Shown piece after piece: positions 1 to 6,890 of a stretch of DNA of 19,357 nt. The stretch is from GCA-2687515 sp046582475 (GTDB lineage: Bacteria; Pseudomonadota; Alphaproteobacteria; Rhodospirillales; UBA2165), in the NCBI GenBank assembly GCA_046582475.1, contig JAYGEH010000376.1, forward strand, positions 1-19,357, given 5' to 3'. The first letter of the stretch is position 1, and each line of letters begins with the position of its first letter. The notes beneath the pieces are model-generated. The model made no database searches and had not been told where the DNA came from. It saw only the letters and a program-made list of their open reading frames with translations. A program made the translations under genes and the position numbers.

Positions 1-195
1 GTCAAGGTTGCCAAAACTCTCGGGGTCTTAAACATGCCGACCACGTTCCTGTTTGACCGGCAAGGCCGCGAGATCGGAAAAATGGAGGGCGGCGCCGAGT
101 GGGACGAAAATGAATCCATCGCGTTGATGAAATATTTTATCGACAATCCCGGCCACGCCGACACCCTGCCGGCCTTTGTTAAGAAAAAGAAGTAG
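1..195 (+). CDS. TlpA/thioredoxin-like protein, C-terminal part (5' end outside window)
   Basis: The frame is open from the first base and ends at TAG 193-195, giving 64 residues with no start inside the window. The peptide carries a cis-proline loop motif (MPTTFLFDRQG, about residues 12-22) followed by a GGAEWDE turn. This is the pattern of the last beta-hairpin and helix of TlpA/ResA-type thioredoxins, which act as extracytoplasmic thiol-disulfide oxidoreductases. The CxxC active site and any signal or anchor sequence would lie upstream and cannot be checked. The protein ends in a run of lysines. It converges on the response regulator gene, with 38 bp between the two stops. The assignment rests on a short C-terminal piece, so the subfamily is uncertain. 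Confidence 0.7.
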   Translation, partial: VKVAKTLGVLNMPTTFLFDRQGREIGKMEGGAEWDENESIALMKYFIDNPGHADTLPAFVKKKK

Positions 196-233
196 CCGCC
201 GCCGTAAATTTTGCCGCCGCATTCTGGCAACCG

Positions 234-638
234 CTAACCTTTGAGAAGCGCTTCGATTTCTTTCGCCAAGGTCTTCTTGGGCACCGGTTTCAGGAGCATT
301 TTTGTAGCCGGGATTTGGGCGGCCTTAATGGCGGTCACCGGGTTGATGTCGCCGGTGAACAGGATCGCCGGGATTTCCCGATCAAAAAACGTCCGGATCG
401 AGGCGATAATGTCGATGCCGGTTTGATCACCGGGCAGCTGGTAATCGCAGACGATCAGGTCCGGCGGCGCCCCGGAGGCTTGCAACACATCCAAATCCAA
501 GGTACGCGGCCCGGTAAAGTGGATCGGTGTCAATCGATAGCCGGTAAAAATTAAATAATCACCCAATGCCCGCAACAGCATGGCGTCATCCTCGATGGCG
601 AGGACGTGCGCTTGGTTGTTCTTCTCAGTGTCGGGCAT
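234..638 (-). CDS. Single-domain response regulator (CheY-like receiver)
   Basis: This 134-residue protein consists of one receiver domain with no output domain. The acidic pair is D17/D18, the phospho-acceptor is D65 (in VCDYQLPG), the switch threonine is T95 (in LFTGD) and the conserved lysine is K117 (in LLKPV). All phosphorylation residues are present, so it should be phosphorylatable. Stand-alone receivers act by protein-protein contact or as phosphorelay intermediates; the partner here is unknown. No sensor kinase is adjacent, and the only kinase in the window (near 15 kb) is a broken gene. The ATG at 636-638 has only a weak AGG upstream. It is divergent from the nitroreductase gene across about 130 bp. 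Confidence 0.9.
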   Translation of the reverse strand: MPDTEKNNQAHVLAIEDDAMLLRALGDYLIFTGYRLTPIHFTGPRTLDLDVLQASGAPPDLIVCDYQLPGDQTGIDIIASIRTFFDREIPAILFTGDINPVTAIKAAQIPATKMLLKPVPKKTLAKEIEALLKG

Positions 639-734
639 TGCCTATTCTAGCCCAAGGTTACTGGGGGGAGCCATAGTATTCGGATCGATCCTTGGCAGCT
701 TTCCGTCGCCGGGCGGGAATGCTATACCAAAATT

Positions 735-747
735 ATGACGGCCATTT
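735..747 (+). repeat. Short motif shared with 19273-19285
   Basis: ATGACGGCCATTT lies about 24 bp before the nitroreductase start and matches ATGACGGTCATTT at 19273-19285 in 12 of 13 bases. Both copies are intergenic and sit in AT-richer context. The upstream ATACCAA (724-730) also resembles the outer end of the 255-bp element at 7752-8006. It may be the relic of a dispersed repeat or a regulator site; two copies do not decide this. Confidence 0.35.
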
Positions 748-770
748 GACAATCAGCTTTTGGAGCCCCC

Positions 771-1361
771 ATGTCCCCGAATACCGACCAAACCGCCATC
801 GAATTGATCACCACGCGGCGTTCCGTGGTTGCCGCCAACATGTCCGAACCCGGGCCCAGCGACGACGAATTGAACACCATCATCGCCGCCGGCGTGCGCG
901 TGCCGGACCACGGCCGGGTGGGACCCTGGCGCATCCAGATTATCCGCAAAGAGGCGCAGGCCAAGCTCGGCGCGCTCTATGGCAAACTGTTCAAAGAGGA
1001 CAATCCGGACGCCCCTGACGATCTGGTCGAATTTAACCGGGAGCGGCCGCAGCGCTCGCCTATATTGCTGGCCATCACCTTCCATCCGGACCCGGAACGC
1101 TACGACAAGGTGCCGCACACGGAACAGATATTGTCCTGCGGCGCTTTGTGCCAAAACATTCTCAACGGCGCCCACGCCGTCGGCTATGTGGCCCAGTGGA
1201 TAACCGAATGGCCGGCCTACCACGGCGAGGTCAAAAAGGCGCTGGGCCACGCGGCCGAGACCGAGATTGTCGGCTTTATCCATATCGGATCGGCAACCGA
1301 AGCGCCCCAGGAACGCAAGCGCGTCGGCGCCGAAAGCGTGGTCAGCGAGTGGGCCGGGTAG
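771..1361 (+). CDS. Nitroreductase family protein (YdjA-like)
   Basis: This 196-residue protein matches the compact FMN-dependent nitroreductase fold, whose members reduce nitro- or quinone-type substrates with NAD(P)H. An N-terminal ITTRRSV segment (about residues 13-19) is the usual FMN-phosphate contact, followed by the family signature RVPDHGRVGPWRIQII (about 43-58) typical of YdjA-like members. The conserved middle region (HTEQILSCGALCQNILNGAHAVGYVAQWITEWP) and C-terminal GFIHIG strand are also present. Length is close to the roughly 185 residues usual for YdjA. The ATG at 771 is preceded by GGAG with 5-bp spacing, which fixes the start. It is monocistronic and converges on maiA. The substrate cannot be inferred. 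Confidence 0.9.
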   Translation: MSPNTDQTAIELITTRRSVVAANMSEPGPSDDELNTIIAAGVRVPDHGRVGPWRIQIIRKEAQAKLGALYGKLFKEDNPDAPDDLVEFNRERPQRSPILLAITFHPDPERYDKVPHTEQILSCGALCQNILNGAHAVGYVAQWITEWPAYHGEVKKALGHAAETEIVGFIHIGSATEAPQERKRVGAESVVSEWAG

Positions 1362-1383
1362 GGTAAAACCTCAAGCCTGTTTG

Positions 1384-2028
1384 TTATTCAGCATCAGGTT
1401 GATTTGCTGGCAAAGCGGCTTCGAACGCAGGATGCTCCTTGGCCGCGGCGTCAATCTCGAGGATGCGTGGGAAAGCCGAAATATCCACCTCGTTGAGCCG
1501 GGCGTTGGCGACTTGCGGGATCAGGCAGGCATCGGCCATGCCGGGCAAATCGCCGTGGCTGAAGCGCCCGCTGGCGGCATCGCCTAAAAGCGCCTCATAA
1601 GCTTCGAAACCCAGATGGATCCAGTTGGCGATCCAGGTCTTCTGGTCGTCGCGGCTGACCCCCATTTCGTTGATCAAATACAGCCGCACCCGAAGATTGT
1701 TCACCGGGTGGATGTCGCAGGCGACGATGTTGGCAAGGCCGCGCACCCGCGCCCGCGCCCGGGCGCCGTCCGGCAGCAGGGACGGCTCCGGATAGGCGTC
1801 CTCCAGATATTCCATGATCGCCATGGATTGAATGAGCACGGTTTCGCCGTCGATCAGGGTGGGCACCAGCTTTTGCGGGTTAAGGGCGGCATATTCTTCG
1901 GAAAATTGCTGGCCGCCGTCCCGGGTCAGGTGGATCGCGCTTTGCTCGTAGTCGAGGCCCTTGAGATTGAGGGCGATGCGCGTGCGGTAGGCGGCGCCTG
2001 AGCGGAAAAAGTCATAGAGCTTGAGCAT
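1384..2028 (-). CDS. maiA: Maleylacetoacetate isomerase / zeta-class glutathione S-transferase
   Basis: The 214-residue protein has the N-terminal thioredoxin-like GST domain (about 1-80) and the alpha-helical C-terminal domain. The zeta-class active-site region reads FRSGAAYRTRIALNLKG (residues 8-24). Ser10 and both arginines are kept, while the cysteine of the eukaryotic SSCxWRVR motif is alanine, as often in bacteria. The DIHPVNNLRV and PQVANAR segments are characteristic of maleylacetoacetate isomerase, which converts maleylacetoacetate to fumarylacetoacetate in tyrosine/homogentisate breakdown using glutathione. The frame extends upstream to 2100, but ATG 2026-2028 follows AGGAGGGATC and is the likely start. 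No other homogentisate-pathway gene is adjacent, so a general GST role is possible. Confidence 0.88.
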   Translation of the reverse strand: MLKLYDFFRSGAAYRTRIALNLKGLDYEQSAIHLTRDGGQQFSEEYAALNPQKLVPTLIDGETVLIQSMAIMEYLEDAYPEPSLLPDGARARARVRGLANIVACDIHPVNNLRVRLYLINEMGVSRDDQKTWIANWIHLGFEAYEALLGDAASGRFSHGDLPGMADACLIPQVANARLNEVDISAFPRILEIDAAAKEHPAFEAALPANQPDAE

Positions 2029-2109
2029 GATCCCTCCTGATGGCGCGCCCAATTGGCGCGCTCCGGAAGCGAGCTTAGAGCAAGGGATTTGCCGCTTCAA
2101 GGAAGCGGC

Positions 2110-3381
2110 TTATTTCACGTCGGTGCCGAGGCGCATGGAGGTGATGCGGTCCGGATTGCGGGGCGGCGAGCCTTTTTTGAACTTATCGGTATGGCGGATA
2201 CCGTGGATGACCCGGCCCCAGGCCGTATATTTGCCGTCCAGATGCTTGGCCGGACCGAGGGTAATAAAGAACTGGCTGTCGGCGCTGTCCTGGTCGCCCC
2301 GGCTGCGCTTCATGCCGACCACGCCGCGCACGAACTTGGTGTCGGAAAACTCGGCCTCCAGCTGTTGCCCCGATCCGCCGAGGCCGCTGCCGGCAGGATC
2401 GCCGGTCTCGGCGGCGAAATTGGCGACCACGCTGTGGAATATGAGCCCGTCGTAAAACTTGGCGCGCACCAGATCCTTGATACGGCGCACATGCGCGGGC
2501 GCCAATTTGGGCAGGGTTTCGATGACCAGAAGCCCGGCGGTGGTATCCAGATAGATCAGGTTGGCCGGATTTTTGCCCTGGACCGCTTTTTTGAGGGCGG
2601 TTTGGTCTTGGGCAAGCGCCGCCACGGTTTCGGTTTTTGGTTCTTGTTTCGCGGCGGTTTTCACTTTGGCTTTTTCCTGGGTCTTTGCCTTTTCAGCCGC
2701 CGCCGCTTTCGAGCGCATGGGCTCGTCCCTGGCGGCATCCAACAGGCTGAGCATCTTGGCCACCGACCGCTGCATGCCGGGCGAGGTTTCGGCCAATGCC
2801 GCCGGCCCCGCCGCCGCGGTCAATTGGTAAACCTCGCCGGCACCCACATTGGCGTTGCCGAACGGGGTCTGGATGGCAACCTGGCCTTCGTGAACGGCGA
2901 TTTCGGTTGCGGCGGCGCTGGTCAACAGATCGAACGCGGTGCCGCGAATACCGAAGCCGCCATGAACGGTTTTGATATTCAAATCCACCTGGACCAACGG
3001 CGCCGAGGCGAAACGCAGGATCCCTTTCAGCAACTCCAGCGAGCCCGAAACCTTCGCCGCGGCGGCGTCGTAGACCAATTCGTCCAGCACCAAGCTGGTA
3101 AGCTCGCCCACGAACAGGGTGGTGTCGTCGAGGAATAGGATATCGGCGGCGCTGTCGCGCCCGGTGCGGATGCGCTGGTTGGCGTTCATAGCCTCGCCGG
3201 CGCGGATGGTGCGGGTGAGGGTTCTGCCGAACACCTTGTTGACGATCTGCTTGGCGCTGCCGATGGCGGCGGCCGAAGCGCCGCCGGTGTCCGCCCAAAG
3301 CCCGAGACCGATGCCAAGCGCCAAACCTACGAATAGGGCGCGCAACGAACTTGGAGCCAAGTATTTGAATTTACGGCGCAT
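2110..3381 (-). CDS. Exported FecR-domain / cyclophilin-type PPIase fusion with altered active site
   Basis: This 423-residue protein (from ATG 3379-3381) has a basic N-terminus and a hydrophobic segment (about 13-30), consistent with a signal peptide or anchor. A FecR domain follows (about 45-190, with IRTGRDSAADILFLDDTTLFVGE and the VHGGFGIRGTAFDLL strand), then an Ala/Lys-rich linker (about 225-260), then a cyclophilin domain (about 275-420). The cyclophilin keeps the FYDGLIFH, GDPAGSG, SADSQFF and LDGKYTAWGRV blocks. The catalytic arginine after FH is Ser317 (AGC), and the active-site glutamine equivalent is Glu325. Known cyclophilins isomerise prolyl bonds; this one may be inactive or act as a binding domain. 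FecR domains are envelope modules, and no FecI-type sigma factor is nearby. An in-frame GTG at 3390 is an alternative start. Confidence 0.88.
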   Translation of the reverse strand: MRRKFKYLAPSSLRALFVGLALGIGLGLWADTGGASAAAIGSAKQIVNKVFGRTLTRTIRAGEAMNANQRIRTGRDSAADILFLDDTTLFVGELTSLVLDELVYDAAAAKVSGSLELLKGILRFASAPLVQVDLNIKTVHGGFGIRGTAFDLLTSAAATEIAVHEGQVAIQTPFGNANVGAGEVYQLTAAAGPAALAETSPGMQRSVAKMLSLLDAARDEPMRSKAAAAEKAKTQEKAKVKTAAKQEPKTETVAALAQDQTALKKAVQGKNPANLIYLDTTAGLLVIETLPKLAPAHVRRIKDLVRAKFYDGLIFHSVVANFAAETGDPAGSGLGGSGQQLEAEFSDTKFVRGVVGMKRSRGDQDSADSQFFITLGPAKHLDGKYTAWGRVIHGIRHTDKFKKGSPPRNPDRITSMRLGTDVK

Positions 3382-3388
3382 GGGGAAC

Positions 3389-3394
3389 ACTATA
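3389..3394 (-). promoter_or_regulatory. Candidate -10 box placing the transcript start at the FecR-PPIase ATG
   Basis: On the minus strand TATAGT (5/6 match to TATAAT) ends 7 nt before the ATG at 3381, and no Shine-Dalgarno sequence lies between them. If it is used, the mRNA would start at or beside the ATG and be leaderless. No convincing -35 box is present at 16-18 bp spacing, so this is tentative. Confidence 0.3.
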
Positions 3395-3532
3395 TCCCAA
3401 AATCGTGAATCGACCGTTACTCCGGTTTACCAAGCCAGGCTTTTGACCCCGCTATCGGTGCTGCCAGGATGCGTGGCGCGGTAAAATTCTCCAACGGAGT
3501 TAACGGATAGAAAGGTCCGGCGCCTAGACTAT

Positions 3533-3790
3533 GTGTCCATCGGAATCGACCGGCTTCAGGAAGCCGAGGAAGGCACCGACCGCAAATCCTGGAAACATGG
3601 CGATGCGCCGAACGATCAAAATATGCTGGAGACTGGCAGCGACGATCCCATCGCCCTCAGCGTCGAAGATTCATCGGGCGCCGCGCCGTTCATGAAAGAC
3701 AACGGCCTTCCCTGTTGGGACCGTTTGCCCGCCGGCCGGGGCCTCTACCGGGTTTTCGTGCGCGACCGCAACGCCGCGTCGTCGAATTGA
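3533..3790 (+). CDS. Hypothetical protein, possibly the remnant of a frameshifted gene
   Basis: An 85-codon frame starts at GTG 3533 and ends at TGA 3788-3790. It occupies most of the otherwise empty stretch between the FecR-PPIase and LLM genes (3382-3861). About 74% of its third positions are G or C, which favours coding over chance. There is no good ribosome site at the GTG; AAAGG lies about 18 bp upstream. The translation includes PIALSVEDSSGAAPF and LPAGRGLYRVFVRD and matches no family I can name. The +1-shifted frame stays open past the TGA (VVELNDYTPDLDAIDPMS) to about 3840, so a frameshift near 3775-3788 could have split a longer gene. Confidence 0.35.
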   Translation: MSIGIDRLQEAEEGTDRKSWKHGDAPNDQNMLETGSDDPIALSVEDSSGAAPFMKDNGLPCWDRLPAGRGLYRVFVRDRNAASSN

Positions 3791-3861
3791 ACGACTACAC
3801 CCCGGATTTGGACGCTATCGATCCGATGAGTGTCCAGGGGCGAGACCAGCCTATGCGGCGA

Positions 3862-5193
3862 TCACCCGCCCCCGAAAAACTGGTTCTCGGGACGCGGCAG
3901 TCCCATATTTTCGCGTAAAGTTACGCCTTCATATTCGCGCCGGAACAGGCCGCGGTCCTGTAATACCGGCACCACCCTATCGACAAAATCATCGAGCCCG
4001 CCGGGAAGGTAGGGGAACATCACCGTGAAGCCGTCCGAGGCCTCGGTCTCCAGCCATTCCTCCATCTCGTCGGCGATCATTTCGGGCGTGCCCAGCATGG
4101 CCATGCCCGAGTAACCGCCGAGCCGCTGCGCCAGTTGCCGAACCGTCAGGTTTTCCCGATTGGCCATATCAATGGCCCGCGCCTGGCCGCTCTTGCTGGC
4201 GTTGCTTTCGGGGATATCGGGCAGGGGCGCATCGGGATCGAAGCCGGACGCATCGTGGCCGAGGGCGATGGAAAGGGACGCGATGGCGCTTTCGTAATGG
4301 ACCAGGCTGTCGAGGCGCGCCCGTTTTTGTTTGGCTTCATCCAGGCTGTCGCCGATGACCACCATGCAGGCGGGCAGGATTTTCATGTGATCGTGCTGCC
4401 GCCCGGCGGCGGCCATGCGGCCCTTGACGTCGGCATAAAAGGCTTGGCCGGCAGTGATATCGCTTTGTCCGGTGAACACGGCTTCGGCGGTCTCGGCGGC
4501 CAGTTGGCGCCCGGCTTCCGATGCGCCGGCCTGCACGATCACCGGCCAGCCCTGCACCGGGCGGCCGATATTCAAGGGCCCCCGGGCGCTCAAATATTTC
4601 CCCTTGTGGTCGAGCACATGCATCTTGTCCAAATCCGAGAAGATGCCGGCATCCACATCGCGGACAAAGGCGTCATCGGCCCAGCTGTCCCAAAGGCCGG
4701 TGACAACATCGTAGAACTCGCGGGCGCGGGCATAGCGCTCGGAATGTTCTAAATGCTCTTCGCGGCCGAAATTCATGGAGGCGTCGGGGTTCGACGTGGT
4801 GACGATATTCCAGCCCGCGCGCCCGCCCGAGATATGATCGAGGGACGCGAAGCGCCGGGCCACATGATAGGGCTCCTCGTAGGTGGTCGAGCCGGTGGCC
4901 ACCAGCCCGAGATGATCGGTCACCATGGCCAGCGCGCTTAACAGCGTCATTGGCTCGTACGAGGTGACGGTGGCGCTGCGTTTGAGCGCATCGTCCGGCA
5001 TATTGAGGACGGCCAGATGATCGGCCATAAAGAACGCGTCGAACCTGCCGCGCTCCAGGGTCTGCGCGCAAGTTTTGATAAGCTCGAAATTGAAATTGGC
5101 GTCGGGCGTGCCGCCCGGATAGCGCCAGGCGCCGGTGTGGATGCTGACCGGGCGCATGAAGGCGCCCAGATGCAATTGCTTGGATGTGCTCAA
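3862..5193 (-). CDS. LLM-class flavin-dependent monooxygenase (NtaA/SnaA/DszA/DmoA type)
   Basis: This 443-residue protein belongs to the bacterial luciferase-like superfamily, which uses FMNH2 and O2 to oxygenate substrates such as nitrilotriacetate, sulfides or pristinamycin. Family marks include the N-terminal HLGAFMRPVSIHTGAWRYP strand, FDAFFMADHLAV, YEPMTLLSALAMVTDHLGLVATGSTTYEEPYHVARRFASLDHISGGRAGWNIVTT (about residues 79-132) and RPVQGWPVIVQAGAS. Length fits the NtaA/DszA branch. The start is TTG 5191-5193, chosen because GGAGG lies 7 nt upstream; the next ATG is 12 codons inside. It follows the glycosyltransferase-like gene by 28 bp and ends the four-gene operon that begins with the VOC gene. 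No flavin reductase is adjacent; the Bfd-like protein is the only other redox protein in the operon. Substrate unknown. Confidence 0.9.
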   Translation of the reverse strand: MSTSKQLHLGAFMRPVSIHTGAWRYPGGTPDANFNFELIKTCAQTLERGRFDAFFMADHLAVLNMPDDALKRSATVTSYEPMTLLSALAMVTDHLGLVATGSTTYEEPYHVARRFASLDHISGGRAGWNIVTTSNPDASMNFGREEHLEHSERYARAREFYDVVTGLWDSWADDAFVRDVDAGIFSDLDKMHVLDHKGKYLSARGPLNIGRPVQGWPVIVQAGASEAGRQLAAETAEAVFTGQSDITAGQAFYADVKGRMAAAGRQHDHMKILPACMVVIGDSLDEAKQKRARLDSLVHYESAIASLSIALGHDASGFDPDAPLPDIPESNASKSGQARAIDMANRENLTVRQLAQRLGGYSGMAMLGTPEMIADEMEEWLETEASDGFTVMFPYLPGGLDDFVDRVVPVLQDRGLFRREYEGVTLRENMGLPRPENQFFGGG

Positions 5194-5221
5194 CGTTATC
5201 CCTCCCGATTTCGCATCACCG

Positions 5222-6106
5222 TCACCGTCCTGGATATTCGAGGCTGCGCATCTCGGTGCCGCCGCCTTGCACGGGAAGATTATGCCTGCCCTTCTTCGTC
5301 TCGCCGGTCATATGCACGATGCCAAAGGGCCGGTGCGGGAAGACCGGTTCGACAAGCTGGCCGGCGTTGTTGATCATGGGCCAGGCCCGGTTGCAAGCCC
5401 AATTGCACCAGGCCGGCTGGTTGGCGAATGGCACGCCGCGCGCCCGCAGCGCCACGTTAAAGGCGCATTGCTCCGCAAAAAACTTGTCCGGCGCACCAGA
5501 GGCCAGCGCCGCCTCCATGGCCTCGTCCCACACCGCCCAGAGCCGGCTCGCCGCCGTGGCCGCGAACACGCCGCAATTGTTCAGCGGTGCCGCGCCGATT
5601 TCCTCCGCGATTTCGGGCCCGAAATAGGAGCCGATGATCGCCCGGTTCCAGTCCTTGAATTTTGCCATGTGGCGGTCAGGGTCCGGGCCGATGGTCACCG
5701 GGTGGGCGTTGTCGCTTTCGGTAACGGCGGCGACGCCCGCCTCGGCGGCGGCGTCGAGGATTTTTTGCGGGCCCGCCCAGTCCTGGACCCAGCAATCGGC
5801 ATGGATCCAGAAATACATCTCATAACCCGGCACCCATTTGGGCAGGTTCGGGCGCGCGGTCATCGCCTTGAACCAGGGACCCGGAGCCTCAAAGCCGGTA
5901 TAATCCCAGCCGGGCTCCACCAGCGCCACATCTAAGGCCGCCAGCCAGCCGCGCTGATCGGGCTCCAGCCCGCAATCCAGGACACAGAAGGGAAACGGCT
6001 CCGGCTGGGTTGCCCGGATCGATTTGACCAGGCCGGAAAGCAGCCCGAAAAATCCTGTATCGGCGGCGGATATGATGACGGTATTCACGAGGCACGCGCG
6101 GATCAT
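5222..6106 (-). CDS. Glycosyltransferase-like protein (nucleotide-diphospho-sugar transferase fold)
   Basis: The 294-residue protein starts with a Rossmann-type strand (NTVIISAADTGFFGLLSGLVKSIR, about 8-31), then FPFCVLDCGLEPDQ. It has a central YFWIHADCWVQDW block (98-110) where GT-A enzymes carry their metal-binding DXD; here the motif reads H102-A-D104. LNNCGVFAA, KFFAEQCAFN and a C-terminal IVHMTGETK match the acceptor and metal-site end of GT8-like transferases. The role is probably sugar transfer in the cytoplasm, but donor and acceptor are unknown. ATG 6104-6106 overlaps the stop of the upstream Bfd-like gene as ATGA, which indicates translational coupling and decides the start over upstream in-frame codons. 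The next gene, the LLM oxygenase, begins 28 bp downstream. Confidence 0.7.
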   Translation of the reverse strand: MIRACLVNTVIISAADTGFFGLLSGLVKSIRATQPEPFPFCVLDCGLEPDQRGWLAALDVALVEPGWDYTGFEAPGPWFKAMTARPNLPKWVPGYEMYFWIHADCWVQDWAGPQKILDAAAEAGVAAVTESDNAHPVTIGPDPDRHMAKFKDWNRAIIGSYFGPEIAEEIGAAPLNNCGVFAATAASRLWAVWDEAMEAALASGAPDKFFAEQCAFNVALRARGVPFANQPAWCNWACNRAWPMINNAGQLVEPVFPHRPFGIVHMTGETKKGRHNLPVQGGGTEMRSLEYPGR

Positions 6107-6276
6107 TCGTCCGATGGAAACAGGAAACGGTCGATATCGATCAGGCAGCAGCCGCAATAGGTGATCATATCGTGAAACTCGAACACCGCATCCAGGGTGC
6201 CGGCGCCGGCGGCGATGGCGATTTCGATGTCCGTTACGGTCAAGCCGTTACACGGGCATATGTCCATCAACACCAC
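6103..6276 (-). CDS. Bfd-like (2Fe-2S)-binding mini-ferredoxin
   Basis: A protein of 54-57 residues is hidden inside a longer open frame. Counting from the internal ATG (6265-6267), the cysteines are C4, C6, C38 and C41, giving CxC-x31-CxxC. This is the same ligand spacing as bacterioferritin-associated ferredoxin (Bfd), and CPCNGLTVTDIEIAI mirrors the Bfd N-terminus. An extra Cys (C40) lies between the last two ligands. GAGGAG lies 7 nt before GTG 6274-6276, favouring that start over the ATG 9 nt further in. The ribosome site overlaps the end of the VOC gene, and the TGA overlaps the glycosyltransferase ATG, so the gene is embedded in the operon. It may pass electrons to a partner such as the LLM oxygenase; no bacterioferritin gene is present. 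Confidence 0.82.
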   Translation of the reverse strand: MVLMDICPCNGLTVTDIEIAIAAGAGTLDAVFEFHDMITYCGCCLIDIDRFLFPSDE

Positions 6277-6287
6277 GAACGATCTCC

Positions 6288-6707
6288 TCAGGCTTCGACT
6301 TTTGTCTTCTTTTTGGCTTCCCGGTCGGCCCGGTATTCGGCGTTCGAATAGCCATGTTCGGAAAGATCGAACAGGTTGGCGTCCGGGTCCATGCCCCTTT
6401 TTTCCGCGTACGGCCGGTTCGAGGGACGCATCGCCGGCGCCGGCAGGCCCGCCGCCACCAGTTTTTCCGAGATGGAGTCGGTATCGTCGATGGCGAAGCC
6501 GAAATGATCGAGCCCCGCCGAGCCGCTGCCTTCCAAGGTGAGCGGCAACAGCGCCATGGTCAGGTAGCCGTCGGAAACAAAGACGCCGCCGGCGCCGTCT
6601 TCGGAACGCAGGATGATATCCATATCGAACACGTCGGCGTAAAATTTGCCCAGCTTTTCCGGGTCCGCGGTCTTGATGGCGATATGCCGGATGGTCGGTC
6701 TGCCCAT
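6288..6707 (-). CDS. VOC superfamily (glyoxalase/bleomycin-resistance) protein
   Basis: The 139-residue protein has two beta-alpha-beta-beta-beta modules of the vicinal oxygen chelate fold. Likely metal ligands are H8 (IRHIAIKTADP), H68 (GLDHFGFAIDD) and E117 (NLFDLSEHGY). Members include glyoxalase I, extradiol dioxygenases and resistance proteins; the sequence does not settle which. The tail is highly charged (REAKKKTKVEA). ATG 6705-6707 follows GGGGAG with 7-nt spacing, so the 12-residue upstream extension is rejected. It is the first gene of the VOC / Bfd-like / glycosyltransferase / LLM operon, 11 bp before the Bfd-like gene, and is divergent from the EamA transporter. Confidence 0.88.
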   Translation of the reverse strand: MGRPTIRHIAIKTADPEKLGKFYADVFDMDIILRSEDGAGGVFVSDGYLTMALLPLTLEGSGSAGLDHFGFAIDDTDSISEKLVAAGLPAPAMRPSNRPYAEKRGMDPDANLFDLSEHGYSNAEYRADREAKKKTKVEA

Positions 6708-6779
6708 GATGCTGCTCCCCTGTTGAAACCCGTTCGTGGGCAAAGGATAGCCCGTCGCGATTCAAGCCGCAATGATCTA

Positions 6780-6796
6780 GCGCCGGGCCCTGGCGC
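6780..6796. promoter_or_regulatory. Inverted repeat in the VOC/EamA divergent region
   Basis: GCGCCGGGCCCTGGCGC pairs GCGCC with GGCGC around a GGGCCC core. It lies midway in the 183-bp spacer between two divergent genes, a normal place for an operator. No matching second site or clear promoter boxes were found, and GC-rich DNA gives such repeats by chance. Confidence 0.22.
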
Positions 6797-6890
6797 GTGA
6801 CCCCGGCGGTTCCGCGCGATATAGAAACTCACGCCAATCAGCGACGGAATGGAAACTGGTGGTGAAACTCCGGCCTCAAGGGAAACGCCT

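Noticed and set aside
2053..3138. 361-codon plus-strand frame
   Set aside because: It is the antisense shadow of the FecR-cyclophilin gene, with a low-complexity Gly/Arg/Phe composition and no recognisable domain.
6277..6765. Long upstream part of the frame holding the Bfd-like gene
   Set aside because: It overlaps the VOC gene in another frame and is Arg-rich nonsense. Only the last 54-57 codons are real.
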